Below, piece by piece: positions 34,796 to 45,845 of a stretch of 64,000 nucleotides of DNA. The translations under genes were made by a program, and so were the position numbers. The stretch's first letter is position 1; the number at the start of each line of letters is the position of its first letter. Under the pieces are notes generated by a model. The model saw only the letters and a list, made by a program, of their open reading frames with translations. It was not told where the DNA came from and did not search any database. Origin of the DNA: Glandiceps talaboti (lineage: Eukaryota; Hemichordata; Enteropneusta; Spengelidae); assembly GCF_964340395.1 (NCBI RefSeq), contig NC_135553.1, positions 11,892,501-11,956,500 of the forward strand. Reading direction: 5' to 3'.

Positions 34796-35130
34796 ATTTC
34801 CAACAAGGACAAAAATTGGCTTAAATTATATATTAAATTCCTCTGTTTTCAAAAGACACTAATAAGTTTTATTTTTAAAGTAAATTTAGTGTGATTTATT
34901 ATCTGTCTATCAAATGTTGGGTTTTTTGCAACATTCAATGCTCACAGCTCTCCTTAAAAAGTAATAAAAAGCTTTAACTTTTTGTTTTTACAAGGTCTAC
35001 CATGCAGACATAGAGATAATGCCATGCCTATTTCCAGAGGAGGTTTTCATGCCTATAATTCTGTGCTGTGGCTATTACTGACAATGGCTTGAATTGACCA
35101 TATACAATGTACATGAATTAGTGTTAAGTT
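34796..35130. other. AT-rich DNA, no gene recognised
   Basis: No gene or repeat identified. Confidence 0.5.
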
Positions 35131-35134
35131 GATA

Positions 35135-35535
35135 GCCAATGTCTGTAGACAGGCAAGTATGCAGTGAGTGATTGAGTCATCCACATTGCCTTGGTAATAA
35201 TGGTCTGATATCTTTATTACACCGTGTTATGCAGTTTACATTGAAGGAGTACCTTGAAGTCCCAGGCTTGAAGTAAATGAAGTCATGGTTCCAAAGACAT
35301 GTACTAAATTTACCTTACATCTACAATATACTCTACTGTTCATGCTAATTAGACTGACAATAGATTTGAACTAGGTATCAATGTCTATAGTGTACAACTA
35401 GTGTATGTTGACATACTATGCAGTGATTAATTGAGACATCCACATTGCTTTGGTAATCCTCTGATATCTTCATTACACTGAGTTATGCAGTTTACATTGA
35501 ATGAATAACTTGAAGACATGGTTCCAAATGCATTA
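35135..35535. repeat. About 240-bp tandem duplication (2 copies)
   Basis: GTATGCAGTGAGTGATTGAG, CATCCACATTGCCTTGGTAA, GATATCTTTATTACACCG and ATGCAGTTTACATTGAA (about 35157-35245) recur as TATGCAGTGATTAATTGAG, CATCCACATTGCTTTGGTAA, GATATCTTCATTACACTG and ATGCAGTTTACATTGAA (about 35415-35502). Both are followed by a related ACTTGAAG-CATGGTTCCAAA segment. Confidence 0.85.
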
Positions 35536-35624
35536 CATATCAAATTTACATACACCATTCACCTGTTCTTTGTCAAACATACAATGTATATTTATAATAC
35601 ACATACGTACTATATGTACATACA

Positions 35625-35644
35625 TATGCATATGGTATATATAT

Positions 35645-35735
<91 letters not shown>

Positions 35736-35790
35736 TACATACATACATACATACATACATACATACATACATACATACATACATACAGCA
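35625..35790. repeat. Compound microsatellite (ACAT)n/(AC)n
   Basis: Alternating ACAT and AC tracts: TATA then ACAT, AC, ACAT, AC, and a terminal ACAT run (about 35730-35787). Frames on both strands here give only Thr-His-Ile or Tyr-Val-Cys low-complexity peptides. Confidence 0.98.
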
Positions 35791-36007
35791 GTGTTAGTGT
35801 GGGTTTCGTAGGACATTCTGTTTCAGGTTGACTGGCTTCTATCGTATATTTAGAGGCAACACCTGTCAGATTACAAAGTATTATTGGTTATAATGTTTTC
35901 CACACTGAATACCACAATTTATGACACTACATGTGCATATCAACAGTGTCATTATCTGGAATAGCAGCTTTAATAATATCATACACAAAGGTATTAATCT
36001 TTACAGC

Positions 36008-36081
36008 CTGGATATGGGTTTTCTGACAGAAAGGCCCAACTTAAGCTGGACTATGAGGTCTGTAAAACCCATATCTGGGCC
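36008..36081. repeat. Short foldback with about 22-bp arms
   Basis: GCCTGGATATGGGTTTTCTG is matched by the inverted CTGTAAAACCCATATCTGGG across a loop near 30 bases. It is possibly a small MITE relic. No target duplication was confirmed. Confidence 0.5.
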
Positions 36082-36545
36082 ATAAAGGTTTCATCAAATC
36101 TATCATATGTACCATATGTAGCATTAAACTGACAAGGAAACATCACATGACCACATGAATTGATAGTAAAACTGTACATTATTTTGTGCACAAAACATAA
36201 ATATAATTTTAGTAAGAAATAAATCAAAGTCATATCATTGAGCAAACTGATATGGACAAGCAATGCACTACTTGCCCTATTTGGGCAATGGGTGCCCTGG
36301 GGGTGATACAGAAAATTACGGCACAGATTTGATGATCATACTCTCCATCAAATTACACTGGAAACAATACTAGGTATATGATAATCCCTGTTTAGGTCTA
36401 GCTTAGTGAAATAAGGTGTGATTTATGATGTATGTTATATTATTAATATTATATTATATGTGATATGACATTTATGAATGTGTTTTCACCACAACACTCA
36501 CGACTCTTCTTTATATAGCTCCAGTTGTTGTAAATTAGTTATAAC
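36082..36545. other. AT-rich DNA, no gene recognised
   Basis: No gene seen. TATTAATATTATATTATA runs near 36437-36457. Confidence 0.5.
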
Positions 36546-36546
36546 T

Positions 36547-37116
36547 TTATAGTTGCCTAGGACTGATATTAGGTCTGTATTTGTTGAATACATTGTGCAT
36601 GTACAGTGTAACAAGTCTAGGGTTGGTATTTAGATTTGTTAGGTCTGTATTTGTTGCATACACTGTAACAACTCTAGGGTTGATATTTTGATTTGTTAGG
36701 TCTGTATTTGTTGCATACACTGTAACAACTCTAGGGTTGATATTTTGATTTGTTAGGTCTGTATTTGTTGCATACACTGTAACAAGTCTAGGGTTGACAT
36801 TTTGATATGTATGATCTGTATTTATTGAATACACTGTAACAACTCTAGGGTTGACATTTTGATTTGTATGGTCTGTATTTGTTGCATACACTGTAACAAC
36901 TCTAGGGTTGACATTTTGATATGTTAGGTCTGTATTTGTTGCATACAATGTAACAAGTCTAGGGTTGATACTTTGACCTGTTAGGTCTGTATTTGGTGAA
37001 TACACTGTAACAACTCTAGGGTTGATACTTTGACCTGTTAGGTCTGTATTTGTTGCATACACTGCTACAGCTCTAGGTTTGACATTTTGATATGTAACTG
37101 ACTGAGTCATATACAT
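36547..37116 (-). repeat. 60-bp minisatellite (about 9 copies) with an open frame
   Basis: Nine units contain TCTGTATTTGTTGCATACAC, TGTAACAACTCTAGGGTTGA and a GATTTGTTAG-like end. Because 60 is a multiple of three, one minus frame stays open from an ATG to a stop for 189 codons and reads as 20-residue repeats such as NINPRVVTVYATNTDLTNQ. Differences between units change the amino acid as often as not (R-V-V/R-L-V, D-L/D-H, A-T-N/S-P-N/S-I-N). There is no signal peptide, membrane segment or recognised domain, and no promoter or splice context. I treat it as a minisatellite whose frame is open by arithmetic. A real repeat protein is possible but unsupported. Confidence 0.85.
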
Positions 37117-38060
37117 TTAAATACATGGTACAAGTCCAGTGCCATCAAACTTTAATAGGAATACAGGTAATAAACAGGTCTTGCTGATTGAGATGCATTA
37201 AATCTGCTGAAAGCATATTGGCTTGCAGCTTATTTACTCCGATTTGTACTTTGCTGTGAGGCCGAAAGCTCTTAAAACCTTCTATGAAATGGAGATTGCA
37301 TGTCTGGAAGTCTTTCCAGGATGAGCACGATGTCCTTAACATATAACAATCTGAGCAATATGTTGGTTATTAATAACATACAAATCAAATTATTCATATA
37401 TTATATTCTGTCTTCAAGTTACTTTTACCAGCTTCTTTTTTTTTCACTGTGAATATCTCAGTCTGTAAATTTAGGTCTTTTTGTAGTATATCATATTACC
37501 TATACACACACTTTGACAACAATGCATACAGGTATGTAGGAGTATGTAGTAAATGGTGTGATATACATGTATATGTATACATACAAGTAAAATCTCAGAT
37601 TTCTCAACATTGACATGACCAACACATGATCATTTAATCTTTTGTACATCATAACTGTATCACCTTACCAACATCTATTTAATACCCCTAAAAATGCCTG
37701 AAATATTCACAGCCAAGGTCAGACCAATATTGTATGTTGTCAAGTTGCAGCTGAAGACCATACAGAGTAGACAATTATGCTATATGTGACTATGATCACC
37801 ATGGTGATCAGGTGGCACCCCCTCCCCCAGCACATCACAGCATATACAATAGATAGAGGTGAGCGATACCTCTTAGGAACGACATGTAGCAACACGTTTA
37901 TTTCTAAACTTGTATTCTCATTGGTTGTCACAGGTTAAGAGAATGATATTTTCTGAATTTCAATCTAAAAGTATTGAATATCTGCAATATTTGTTAATTT
38001 TACCTGCATGCATGCATTGCATGTATAACCTTCACATGTAAATATCAATAACTTAACCAT
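37117..38060. other. AT-rich DNA with one perfect 18-bp palindrome
   Basis: TGATCACCATGGTGATCA at 37793-37810 is perfectly palindromic. No gene was recognised in the rest. Confidence 0.5.
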
Positions 38061-38061
38061 A

Positions 38062-38445
38062 CACACATATCAATTGATGAACATTCAATGTCGACTTGAT
38101 TTTTCTGTTTTGTAATTTTCCCTGAAACCCAAAAACACTGTAGAAATGTGTTTGACTGAAGTAACATTTCTATATTTTATCAATTAGAACGAATGCCTTC
38201 ATTGTGAAAATAAGTGACATGTATTAAGTATAAAGTTAAATCAAAGCATCAAATCAATTGATGCCCATTCAATGCTGACTTGAATGTTTTTGATCTGCCA
38301 TTTTTCTGAAACCAAAAAAGATTGGCAATTTCTTTAACAGACATATCATTTATATTTTATAGATTAGAACAAACATAAATTTCTTAAAAAGGAAGTGACA
38401 TACATGTAATTGCATGAAGTTGAATGAAAAAGTATCAAATGATTT
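38062..38445. repeat. About 185-bp tandem duplication (2 diverged copies)
   Basis: CAATTGATGAACATTCAATG, CGACTTGATTTTTCTG, CCTGAAACCCAAAAA, CATTTCTATATTTTATC and TTAGAACGAA are followed by CAATTGATGCCCATTCAATG, TGACTTGAATGTTTTTG, TCTGAAACCAAAAAA, CATTTATATTTTATAG and TTAGAACAAA. The two copies are joined through AAGTGACAT-TAAAGTTAAAT or AAGTGACAT-TGAAGTTGAAT ends. Confidence 0.8.
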
Positions 38446-38629
38446 AAGAGCTACCGACCTACCTCTGACCTTTTTGAAAACTATAAATGATATATAAGAT
38501 AGGGATTAATCATTTATCAAATCATATTTAGCTATGAAATACAAAATGTAGGTAAGTATCCATGTTATTTATTCCTGCCTTGGGTATACATACATTAAAA
38601 TATTTCACTAATCTACCATTTTCAGTCTA

Positions 38630-39375
38630 TTCAGGACACCTGTAGTACATATATAGTGGTTTACTTCCAACTAGCTTCAGAAATTAATTGTATGTTAGGG
38701 GGTCAGATCATATTCTTATCCCTAAAAGTAACTCCCTAAGTTGATTGAAATAACATGGTTGATGTACCTGTAGTGTAGTAGTACCGGTAGTTCACTTCAT
38801 TACCTTTAAAAATTACTTTTATATCAGGGGCATCAGATCATATTCTTGTCCTTAAAAGTAACTCAATAGGTTGACTGAAATAACATGGTTGATGTACCTG
38901 TAGTGTAGTAGTTCACTTCATTACCTTTACAAATTACTTTTATGTTAGGGGGTCAGATTATATTCTTAGCCCTAAAAGTAACTCCTTAGGTTCATTGAAA
39001 TAACATGGTTGATCTATCTGTAGTATAGTGGTTCACTTCCAGTTAGCTTTACAAATTAATTTTATGTTAGTGGTCAGATCATATTTTAACCTTAAAAGTA
39101 ACTCCCTAGGTTAATTGTAATAACATGGTTGATTTACCTGTAGTACAGTGTATACAGTATAGTGGTTCACTTCCAATTAGTTTTCAGTTAGATTAATGTC
39201 ATGCTAGGATGTTAGGTCCTCCTCTATCATTAACAGTAATACTCCCTAGGCTGATTGAAAAGATATGGCTAATCTACCTATAGGATACTGTGTGGCTCAC
39301 TTTACAAATTATCTTTATGTTAGGGGGTCAGACCCTATTCTTATCCTGCAAAGTAACTCTACTGGCTGATTAAAA
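38630..39375. repeat. About 120- to 135-bp tandem repeat (about 6 copies)
   Basis: Each unit carries ACCTGTAGTRTAGTRGTTCA, CTTCCARTTAGCTTTACAAA, TTAATTTTATGTTAGGGGGT, CAGATCATATTCTTATCC, TAAAAGTAACTCCCTAGG and TGAAATAACATGGTTGAT. The TTAGGGGGTCAG-like words fall near 38696, 38826, 38946, 39067, 39208 and 39322. The last two units are the most diverged. Confidence 0.9.
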
Positions 39376-39594
39376 TCATATGCTAAATCCATCAAACCAT
39401 CATTTGCATTAATATTTGATGATTTATAACATGAAGATCACAACAATTTCTCCAATGTGAAGTGTTGATGTTGAGAAGACATAGTAGTGATATATGGAGA
39501 TATATGGAGATTACTATGCATATAGTAAACATGAAACAGTTCAAAGACACTGGAAATTATAGTTCCCACCAAAATGTTGGTTTAAAGCACGCGT

Positions 39595-39905
39595 ATAGAA
39601 GCATGTCAGTTTTACCACATTTCCCTGTTACCATGGTCACAGAACTTTAGATATAATACTGTGGGAATTATAGTTCGATCCCAACATGTTAGTACAAACC
39701 AAATGTACAAGAAGTATGCCAGTTTTACCAGATTTCCCCATTACGTTACTATGGTATCCAAACGTAAGCAAAAGCAATGTGAGAATTACAGTTGCCCACC
39801 AAAAATGATGATACAAACCAAACGTACGAGAAAGTGAACCAGTTTTACCAGATTTCCCCACTCTGTTACCAGGGTCATTGATCTTTAAGAAAAAATTCTG
39901 TGAAT
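39595..39905. repeat. About 114- to 120-bp tandem repeat with TTACCATGG core (3 copies)
   Basis: CAGTTTTACCAGATTTCCCC followed by a TTACCATGG, TTACTATGG or TTACCAGGG core occurs at about 39605, 39719 and 39839. Between them lie GTGRGAATTAYAGTTC and TACAAACCAAAYGTACRAGA. It belongs to the same loose family as the copies near 62.1 and 63.1 kb. Confidence 0.85.
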
Positions 39906-41575
39906 ACAACTACAGTAGTGAGGTGTTCACACTTGACATTAATTGGAGATTGCTATGACCCCAGCATCTGTGCATTGCGTATATTTATCTGTGTAAAGTC
40001 TGCAATTGAATCAGAGAGATGACGATATCCATCATTTCAATTGGATTTCACACAAAGAAGACCTAGATATGTATCATTATATTAAATTGAAAACAAGACC
40101 ACAGTTGTATCTCAGTAAAGGCTATGAATATATTAAGAATATGTTTTGTTATCTTTGTGTGTTTGAAACTCTGCACCTCAGTAGCTTAATTCGTTCATTA
40201 GAGGCCAACGATTTGATCCCAAAGTTGTATTTGTGTTGGGTTATCAGCAGAGCCATGAGGATTAATTTACAGGATTAAACTTCAGTCAAGGACAAACTTT
40301 TTTTAATAACTCTGTCAGACAACTATTACTATTGTACAAAACTTAATCCCAATCAAACACGTGCATTCAAACTAAAAGAATGTATTTCTGGAAACTAAAG
40401 ATTGCAATATCAATTTTATAAAATCAATTTTTTTTTTCGTCCGATCATTTGTTCAGTGGGTGAATAATATCCCTATGCATGCATTGTAATACATTAAACT
40501 ACTGACGCAAGTATTAGTATATGAACAAGTTTCACTGAAAGATATTGGTGGCAGTATTCAAAAGATGAAATGATATTGATTACAGTACACGGTTACTTAG
40601 CAACTCAAGCCCCAGTGCTGTCTCTATCAGCCTTTTTTGTTTTATTTACTATTTAATTTATCCAATTTTTTTAAGGGAAGGGATGGTTGAGTCATTTTAG
40701 TTTTCATCCTTCAAAAATAATTTTACTTTTAATGGATCTGTTTTGTACTCCTAAATACAAGTATTTCTAAAAAATGTTGAATTGAGAAATGGAAGAATTT
40801 TCGCTATAGTGTGGCACTAAAATTAAGTTTCAACAAAAGAACTATTTTTTCATGACTATTTACTGTATTCACAGCATTACATACTATTACTTAATGATTT
40901 GAAATTAATCGTGCTGTCTCAAACAATTTTCACTTTCAGCCAATTTAGTTAGAAGGGGTGGGGGTGGGGGGTTCTGAGGCCTACATGTAAGTAAAAAAAA
41001 CACTAGATTTTTATCCTACATTGAACTATTGATCTCACCACTTACTAGTTTGTCCAATTATAAATTACAGGATATTGATAGGATTTGCTCACTCTGCTAT
41101 CACACATACATGCTTCAACAACAACATAAATAACATGAAAATAGGAACAACTAGAATGGGGAAGAAAAAAAAGAGTTCCTACTTCAGCTATCAGGGATTT
41201 AAGTATTACAACAATTTATTCATAGAGATAACATGGAGACAGTTTGGATAGCTGCAAATACTTGATAACTTATCATTTGGAATAGAAAGTGCATAGTAAC
41301 AAGCTAACATTGATAGAAAATACTCAATGGCTAATATTCCCAAGTACTTCTGTAAAAATTAGGGTTCACCTCCTCCCGACATGCTATTATGGAGAGACAA
41401 TATATGCTTTGTCTGTACTGCTGGTTGCATATCACAAGCAATATGAAACTAGTACTTTTAAGTCACTAAATACATTAAATATGATTTGATAAGCATATTA
41501 AATTTGATCCATTCGAGCTACACTAGATAAACAACATTCTCGCTTTTGAGGTCCTTAGAACAGATGCCATCTATG
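39906..41575. other. AT-rich DNA, no gene recognised
   Basis: An open frame at 40006-40278 plus (90 codons) has no recognised motif and no credible splice context. A G-rich patch is at about 40955-40972. Nothing else is supported. Confidence 0.45.
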
Positions 41576-41582
41576 GGGGCAT

Positions 41583-41613
41583 GGTCAGGTCAGGTCAGGT
41601 CAGGTCAGGTCAG
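41583..41613. repeat. (GGTCA)n pentanucleotide repeat
   Basis: About six perfect head-to-tail AGGTC/GGTCA units. AGGTCA is the nuclear-receptor half-site, but a pure pentamer array is more simply a microsatellite. Confidence 0.9.
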
Positions 41614-41859
41614 TGTATTAATTTTATATATGGAGGCTGTATTTTACAGAATTCTACGTAGACAAATGTATCAATGTGTCTGTCTAATGGTATTAATTCT
41701 ATCAATGGACTACCAATGTGATATGTGAAACCATAATATTGCATTTTATTTGTTGTACACTTCTCTTGTGCCAGGCACAGCCTAGCCATGACACAAATAG
41801 TATTAGTATAGCAATATAACATTACTTTGATGCAATTCAATATACTTATCATACAAATA

Positions 41860-42216
41860 TCATGACACAGACCTATAGTGGCACAACAGCCCTTTTTATT
41901 CCTTCAATTGCCTGAAGCGTATAAAATCTGTTGCAGGCTATACACGGGCATAAGATTAAAGCATTCACGTTGCAACCTCTCTATCCTACCAGGTCCTCAA
42001 TTACATAGTTGGACTGACTACTGCACACTTGTGGTTCAAATCTTGTCCAAGGACTTATACCATTTAGAAATATATGACAGCAGCATGGCATGAACCTGTA
42101 ACCAGCAGATTCCAACTAACCACACTAACCATTCAACCATCATGACTCAACAACCTGCAATTACCTGCAGATTCCAAGCCAGCCACTCTAACCTTTCAAC
42201 CATTATGAATTCTTCA
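41860..42216 (-). mobile_element. tRNA-derived SINE, copy C, with doubled tRNA-like head
   Basis: The minus-strand body matches copies A and B: GACACAGACCTATAGTGGC, ACAACAGCCCTTTTTATTCC, AAATCTGTTGCAGGC, CTACCAGGTCCTCAATTAC, TTCAAATCTTGTCCAAGG. Past the body the head appears twice. One head is near 42088-42148 (ACCTGTAACCAGCAGATTCC, AACTAACCACACTAACCATT, CAACCATCATG), the other near 42150-42208 (ACCTGCAGATTCCAAGCC, AGCCACTCTAACCTTTCAAC, CATTATG). The 3' AGCACTTT/ATT tail is absent. The double head makes it a dimeric-head SINE or a local duplication. Confidence 0.82.
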
Positions 42217-42418
42217 TGAGTAAGCCACTATATACTGTAGGTATGATATGCAACAAAACTGCCCCTCTCCCCCACATGCTCCAGTTACACTACATGTACG
42301 TACATGTGGCAATTTTACTATGAAGATACAATGTACAATAATGACAAGTGAACTTTAATACTCAGCAAACACAGAAATGCAAACTAAAAGTATTATTTCA
42401 GCGTGTTGATCAGTCTAT

Positions 42419-42537
42419 CTGCTAGACCTCGGATGTTCTTCCAATACAATTTACGACACACGACCAAACATCGGGCAAGCCCTCACTGTGAACTTCGTTC
42501 GCTTATCGTATTGGAAGAAAGCCTGAATGTCTAGCAG
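42419..42537. mobile_element. 119-bp palindromic MITE
   Basis: The left arm CTGCTAGACCTCGGATGTTC, then TTCCAATACAATTTACGA, pairs with the right arm read inward: CTGCTAGACATTCAGGCTTT, then CTTCCAATACGATAAGCGA. The arms are about 38 bp, imperfect, with a spacer near 40 bp. The structure fits a miniature foldback element. No target duplication could be assigned. Confidence 0.75.
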
Positions 42538-44255
42538 CAAGACTATGTGTTGATGTAAGCTACACATAACAAAGGATGTTGATATAACTACACTCACAAT
42601 AAAGCAGCCTCTCTGATAAGTTTATCCTCAAATGGCCACACAGTCAACGTTATTCAGTGTTTACACTATCTAAGTTGATAACCAGGACATGCTAGCACTC
42701 ACTTGTGTAATATACCACATTGAACAACAATACGTTTAGTTTGTATCCATCTTTGTTTGCCTTTATGTCTATCTTTGTTTGCTGATAGCTTGCTTTCTGT
42801 GCCAGTAACACTATATAGCGTCATTGTGGTTAGAGTTCATCGGTCTGTTCTGAACCTTTAGTATTACTGACCATGAACTCATTGGCAATGTCATCTATAA
42901 TGGGAATCATAGCATACATGCACTAAAAATACTGGATGTCAAATTTAGCAAATACACACAATCTTCATGTGCATGTCAAATTACATGTATTTTAGATTTT
43001 AAACCACTGCTGCATTCTGTGCATTCATATCTACTGAGGCTACGAATATAGCAAAAGACAAATGTTCAATATAATACAATACTGATGACAAAATACTGCA
43101 ACAAGGACTGATCATGGCCAAATACATCATGATTTATGCTGTCAGTAACAAGTGGTTTGTTGAAGGTGATACTAATTACAAGTAGGTAAAATCTACCTGA
43201 GTTCCCATCTCATTTTACAGGGTTTCACAACCAAAGCTGTGGTACAATGTATGGGGAAAATATGGCAGTTGTAATACCTGAGATTTTCCGTTACCATGGT
43301 TTCCTAAGCATAGTAGCCTAGAGTTCAATCATGTGGGGATTTTGACTATCATCTCTCCCCTACACTTATTATTTCCCTAACGTTTTGTTACTTTAATGAA
43401 GCTTTGGTCACAGTTTCACCCACTGTGAGATAACGCCAATAGCATCGCCATTTGAACAGAACCAACTCTGAACAATGAGCATTAAACATTGAGCATAAAC
43501 AGGATTAACAAATTCAATGATGACATCATCGCTGCAGGAAATCGTAATCTAATTTTAGGTTGGAATACACAACTGTTAGGGATATGCTAGGCATACTCAA
43601 AATCCCCACCCAACTTTATTCTAGGCTGTAACCATAACAAAAACACTATTAATAGCTATAGGTACATCTGTCAGTTTACAGCATGTACATACTTGCAGCT
43701 TTCAATCCTTGCATCTCTTCTGTAACTTTAGTTGCATAGAATGTATATGTACACATGTAAGCTCTCCCTGTTTTTCCACTTCCCCCATCACATTTGATTT
43801 ATCCCATACTACTATGTACAACCAATGTAATTTAAGCCAAGGAATTCTTGCACTCAATGCATAGTCATTTTGCCAGCTCACTGCATGTACGTGGATGTAC
43901 ATAATCACGCATCATTTATTTGGATTTGAAAAAGATGTCTCAATTGGACTATTTATTGCAACTTTATATGCTTTCATAAAACTGTACAGTTAGTATCACA
44001 TTCATTTTGTTTTGTGAAGTATGCATAAAATCACCCTATAGCATGATTTGCATGGTATAAATAAGTCCTGCTGTCAATGGAAATGTCTGGGTACACCTCA
44101 AAATTATGTCTTTTGAATCTTTAAGCTTGCCTTTTATAGTACAATGTGGTAAACTTCTTGGTAATATAATGACTTAATATATTTTGAACAGTACACTAAA
44201 GCAGAATAACAAGTAATTCTTCATATGACGAAACTCAAACAACAGACTTCTCTGA
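42538..44255. other. AT-rich DNA, no gene recognised
   Basis: No exon or RNA gene seen. A TTACCATGGTTTCC segment near 43291 belongs to the loose TTACCATGG repeat family. Confidence 0.5.
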
Positions 44256-44289
44256 CCTAGCCTACAAATAACACAGAACTGAAATTATG

Positions 44290-44710
44290 GAAGGTGATTG
44301 ACAAATAACATCAAAATATGTTATGCAGAAATATGTTGTGATATAGACTGTGATGAAGAAATAACTCAAAAATGTGCGAAGTTCTGGACTGTGTCAGACA
44401 TATAGCACAGAAATATGTTTAGATCGAGAGTGTGACTAGTCTAGTTCCTATACAGTATCATTACCATTTATACCTCCACTCACATGTTGGCATCCAGACT
44501 AGAGTGTAATAGATAGACAAATAACACTGACAGAGAAAAGTGCTCAAATCTAGACTGAGGCATAAATAACACAGAAATATGTTCAGAGGTAGACTTTGAC
44601 AGACAAATAACACAGAAAAGTGCTCAAATCTAGACTGTGATGGACAGATAACACAGAAAAGTGCTCAGATCTAGAATGTGACCAACAGATAACACAGACC
44701 AGATATAAAC
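44290..44710. repeat. 41-bp minisatellite, left block
   Basis: Units of GACAAATAACACAGAAAAGT followed by GCTCAAATCTAGACTGTGAT occur with 41-bp spacing (ATAACA words near 44605, 44646 and 44687). More diverged units lie upstream (AAATATGTTCAGAGGTAGAC type). Part of this block (about 44400-44500, CTAGTCTAGTTCCTATACAG) recurs inverted near 49070-49110. The array resumes at 45751 after an inserted element. Confidence 0.85.
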
Positions 44711-44714
44711 TGAT

Positions 44715-45667
44715 CGCCTCCCGTAAGGGAAGCACTAATTATGCCAAGCGAGGCGTAATTTAGCTGAAAACCCACTCAACTTTGCAATTTAGATGTGAAT
44801 CGCTTCTATTTGCGTTTACATTGTAGGATTTGGTTCACGCCGAATTCAATGTCACAAAAATAGAAGAAGCAGCCCCAAAATCACAGCAAACTACTACAAA
44901 TTACAATACGTGTATATACTGTCAACATGATCGTGTCATGGACGCCATCTTGCCATATTATACTCATGGTTTGCTACATTCAGCCGAGTCTTCATTGCAT
45001 TCTCTCACGGAATTGAACTTCGTAAAGGTATAACTCAATTGAAATGTAGACACTAGAGCCAAAGGGAAGATCTACAAAATATGTAGTATTTGTATACACG
45101 CCAAACGTTTCGGATTTGGTCTGCTCGATCCGCTAATTTGGGCAGACTAGAACGGCGAGTATAAAGTTGGCGTCAGATTCAGATTCAGATTCAGATAGCG
45201 TCATATTGAGCGTCTTATTAAGCACCTGATGCTGGATATGGCGCTGAATATGACGCTAGCTGAATCTGAATATGAAGCCAACTTTATATTCGTCAGACTG
45301 GACGCAACATCATAAAACCATTGACAGTGACCGGCCGCTGAGGGCAGCCTTCCGAGTTTACTCAAATTAATATAGCGTAATTATATTATATTAATTCATA
45401 TTGTCTAACAGTTTAAAGTACATGAACAAATGTATTTTGTTATGTTTGATGAATATACTAATTTTTATTGAAATCGAAGTATGGAGTCTTAAGATATTGC
45501 TTAATTATTTGATTTCATTAATATGCAAATTTCTCTAATTAAACATTAACCGATCTGGCTCAAAACCTAATCAGGTCTAGCTATTACCCTAAAGATTATA
45601 TATTCCAAATTTCATTACAATTGAGCCAGCCGAATTTTAGAAAATGATGACACAGACACACAGACAG

Positions 45668-45701
<34 letters not shown>

Positions 45702-45750
45702 ACACAGACACACCTTCCCCTTTTAATACCTCCCATACCCTTACGGGAGG
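44715..45750. mobile_element. 1.04-kb inverted-repeat element within the minisatellite
   Basis: CCTCCCGTAAGGG at 44717-44729 is repeated exactly inverted as CCCTTACGGGAGG at 45738-45750. The flanks on both sides are units of the same 41-bp minisatellite, so the element interrupts that array. Internally it holds a foldback (about 45155-45300) and an ACAG microsatellite (about 45652-45712). No transposase-like frame was recognised. The frame at 44830-45033 has no known motif. Superfamily is unknown. Confidence 0.75.
45128..45310. repeat. Nested imperfect foldback
   Basis: GAGTATAAAGTTGGCGTCAG, then ATTCAGATAGCGTCATATT, on the left pairs with the inverse of AATATGACGCTAGCTGAATC, then GAAGCCAACTTTATATTCGTC, on the right. 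The arms are about 60 bp, with an ATTCAG triplication in the left arm. It lies inside the 44715-45750 element and may be its own nested MITE. Confidence 0.75.
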
Positions 45751-45845
45751 TAAAAAGTGCTCAGATCTAGACTGTGATGGACAAATAACACAGAAAAGTG
45801 CTCAGATCTAGAATGTGATGGACTAAACATGTATGCATACAAATA
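45751..45845. repeat. 41-bp minisatellite, right block
   Basis: AAAAGTGCTCAGATCTAGACTGTGATGGACAAATAACACAG-type units continue for about two copies immediately after the inserted element, in the same orientation as the left block. Confidence 0.85.

Noticed and set aside
41583-41613. Nuclear-receptor response element (AGGTCA repeats)
   Set aside because: Perfect pentamer periodicity is better explained as a microsatellite.
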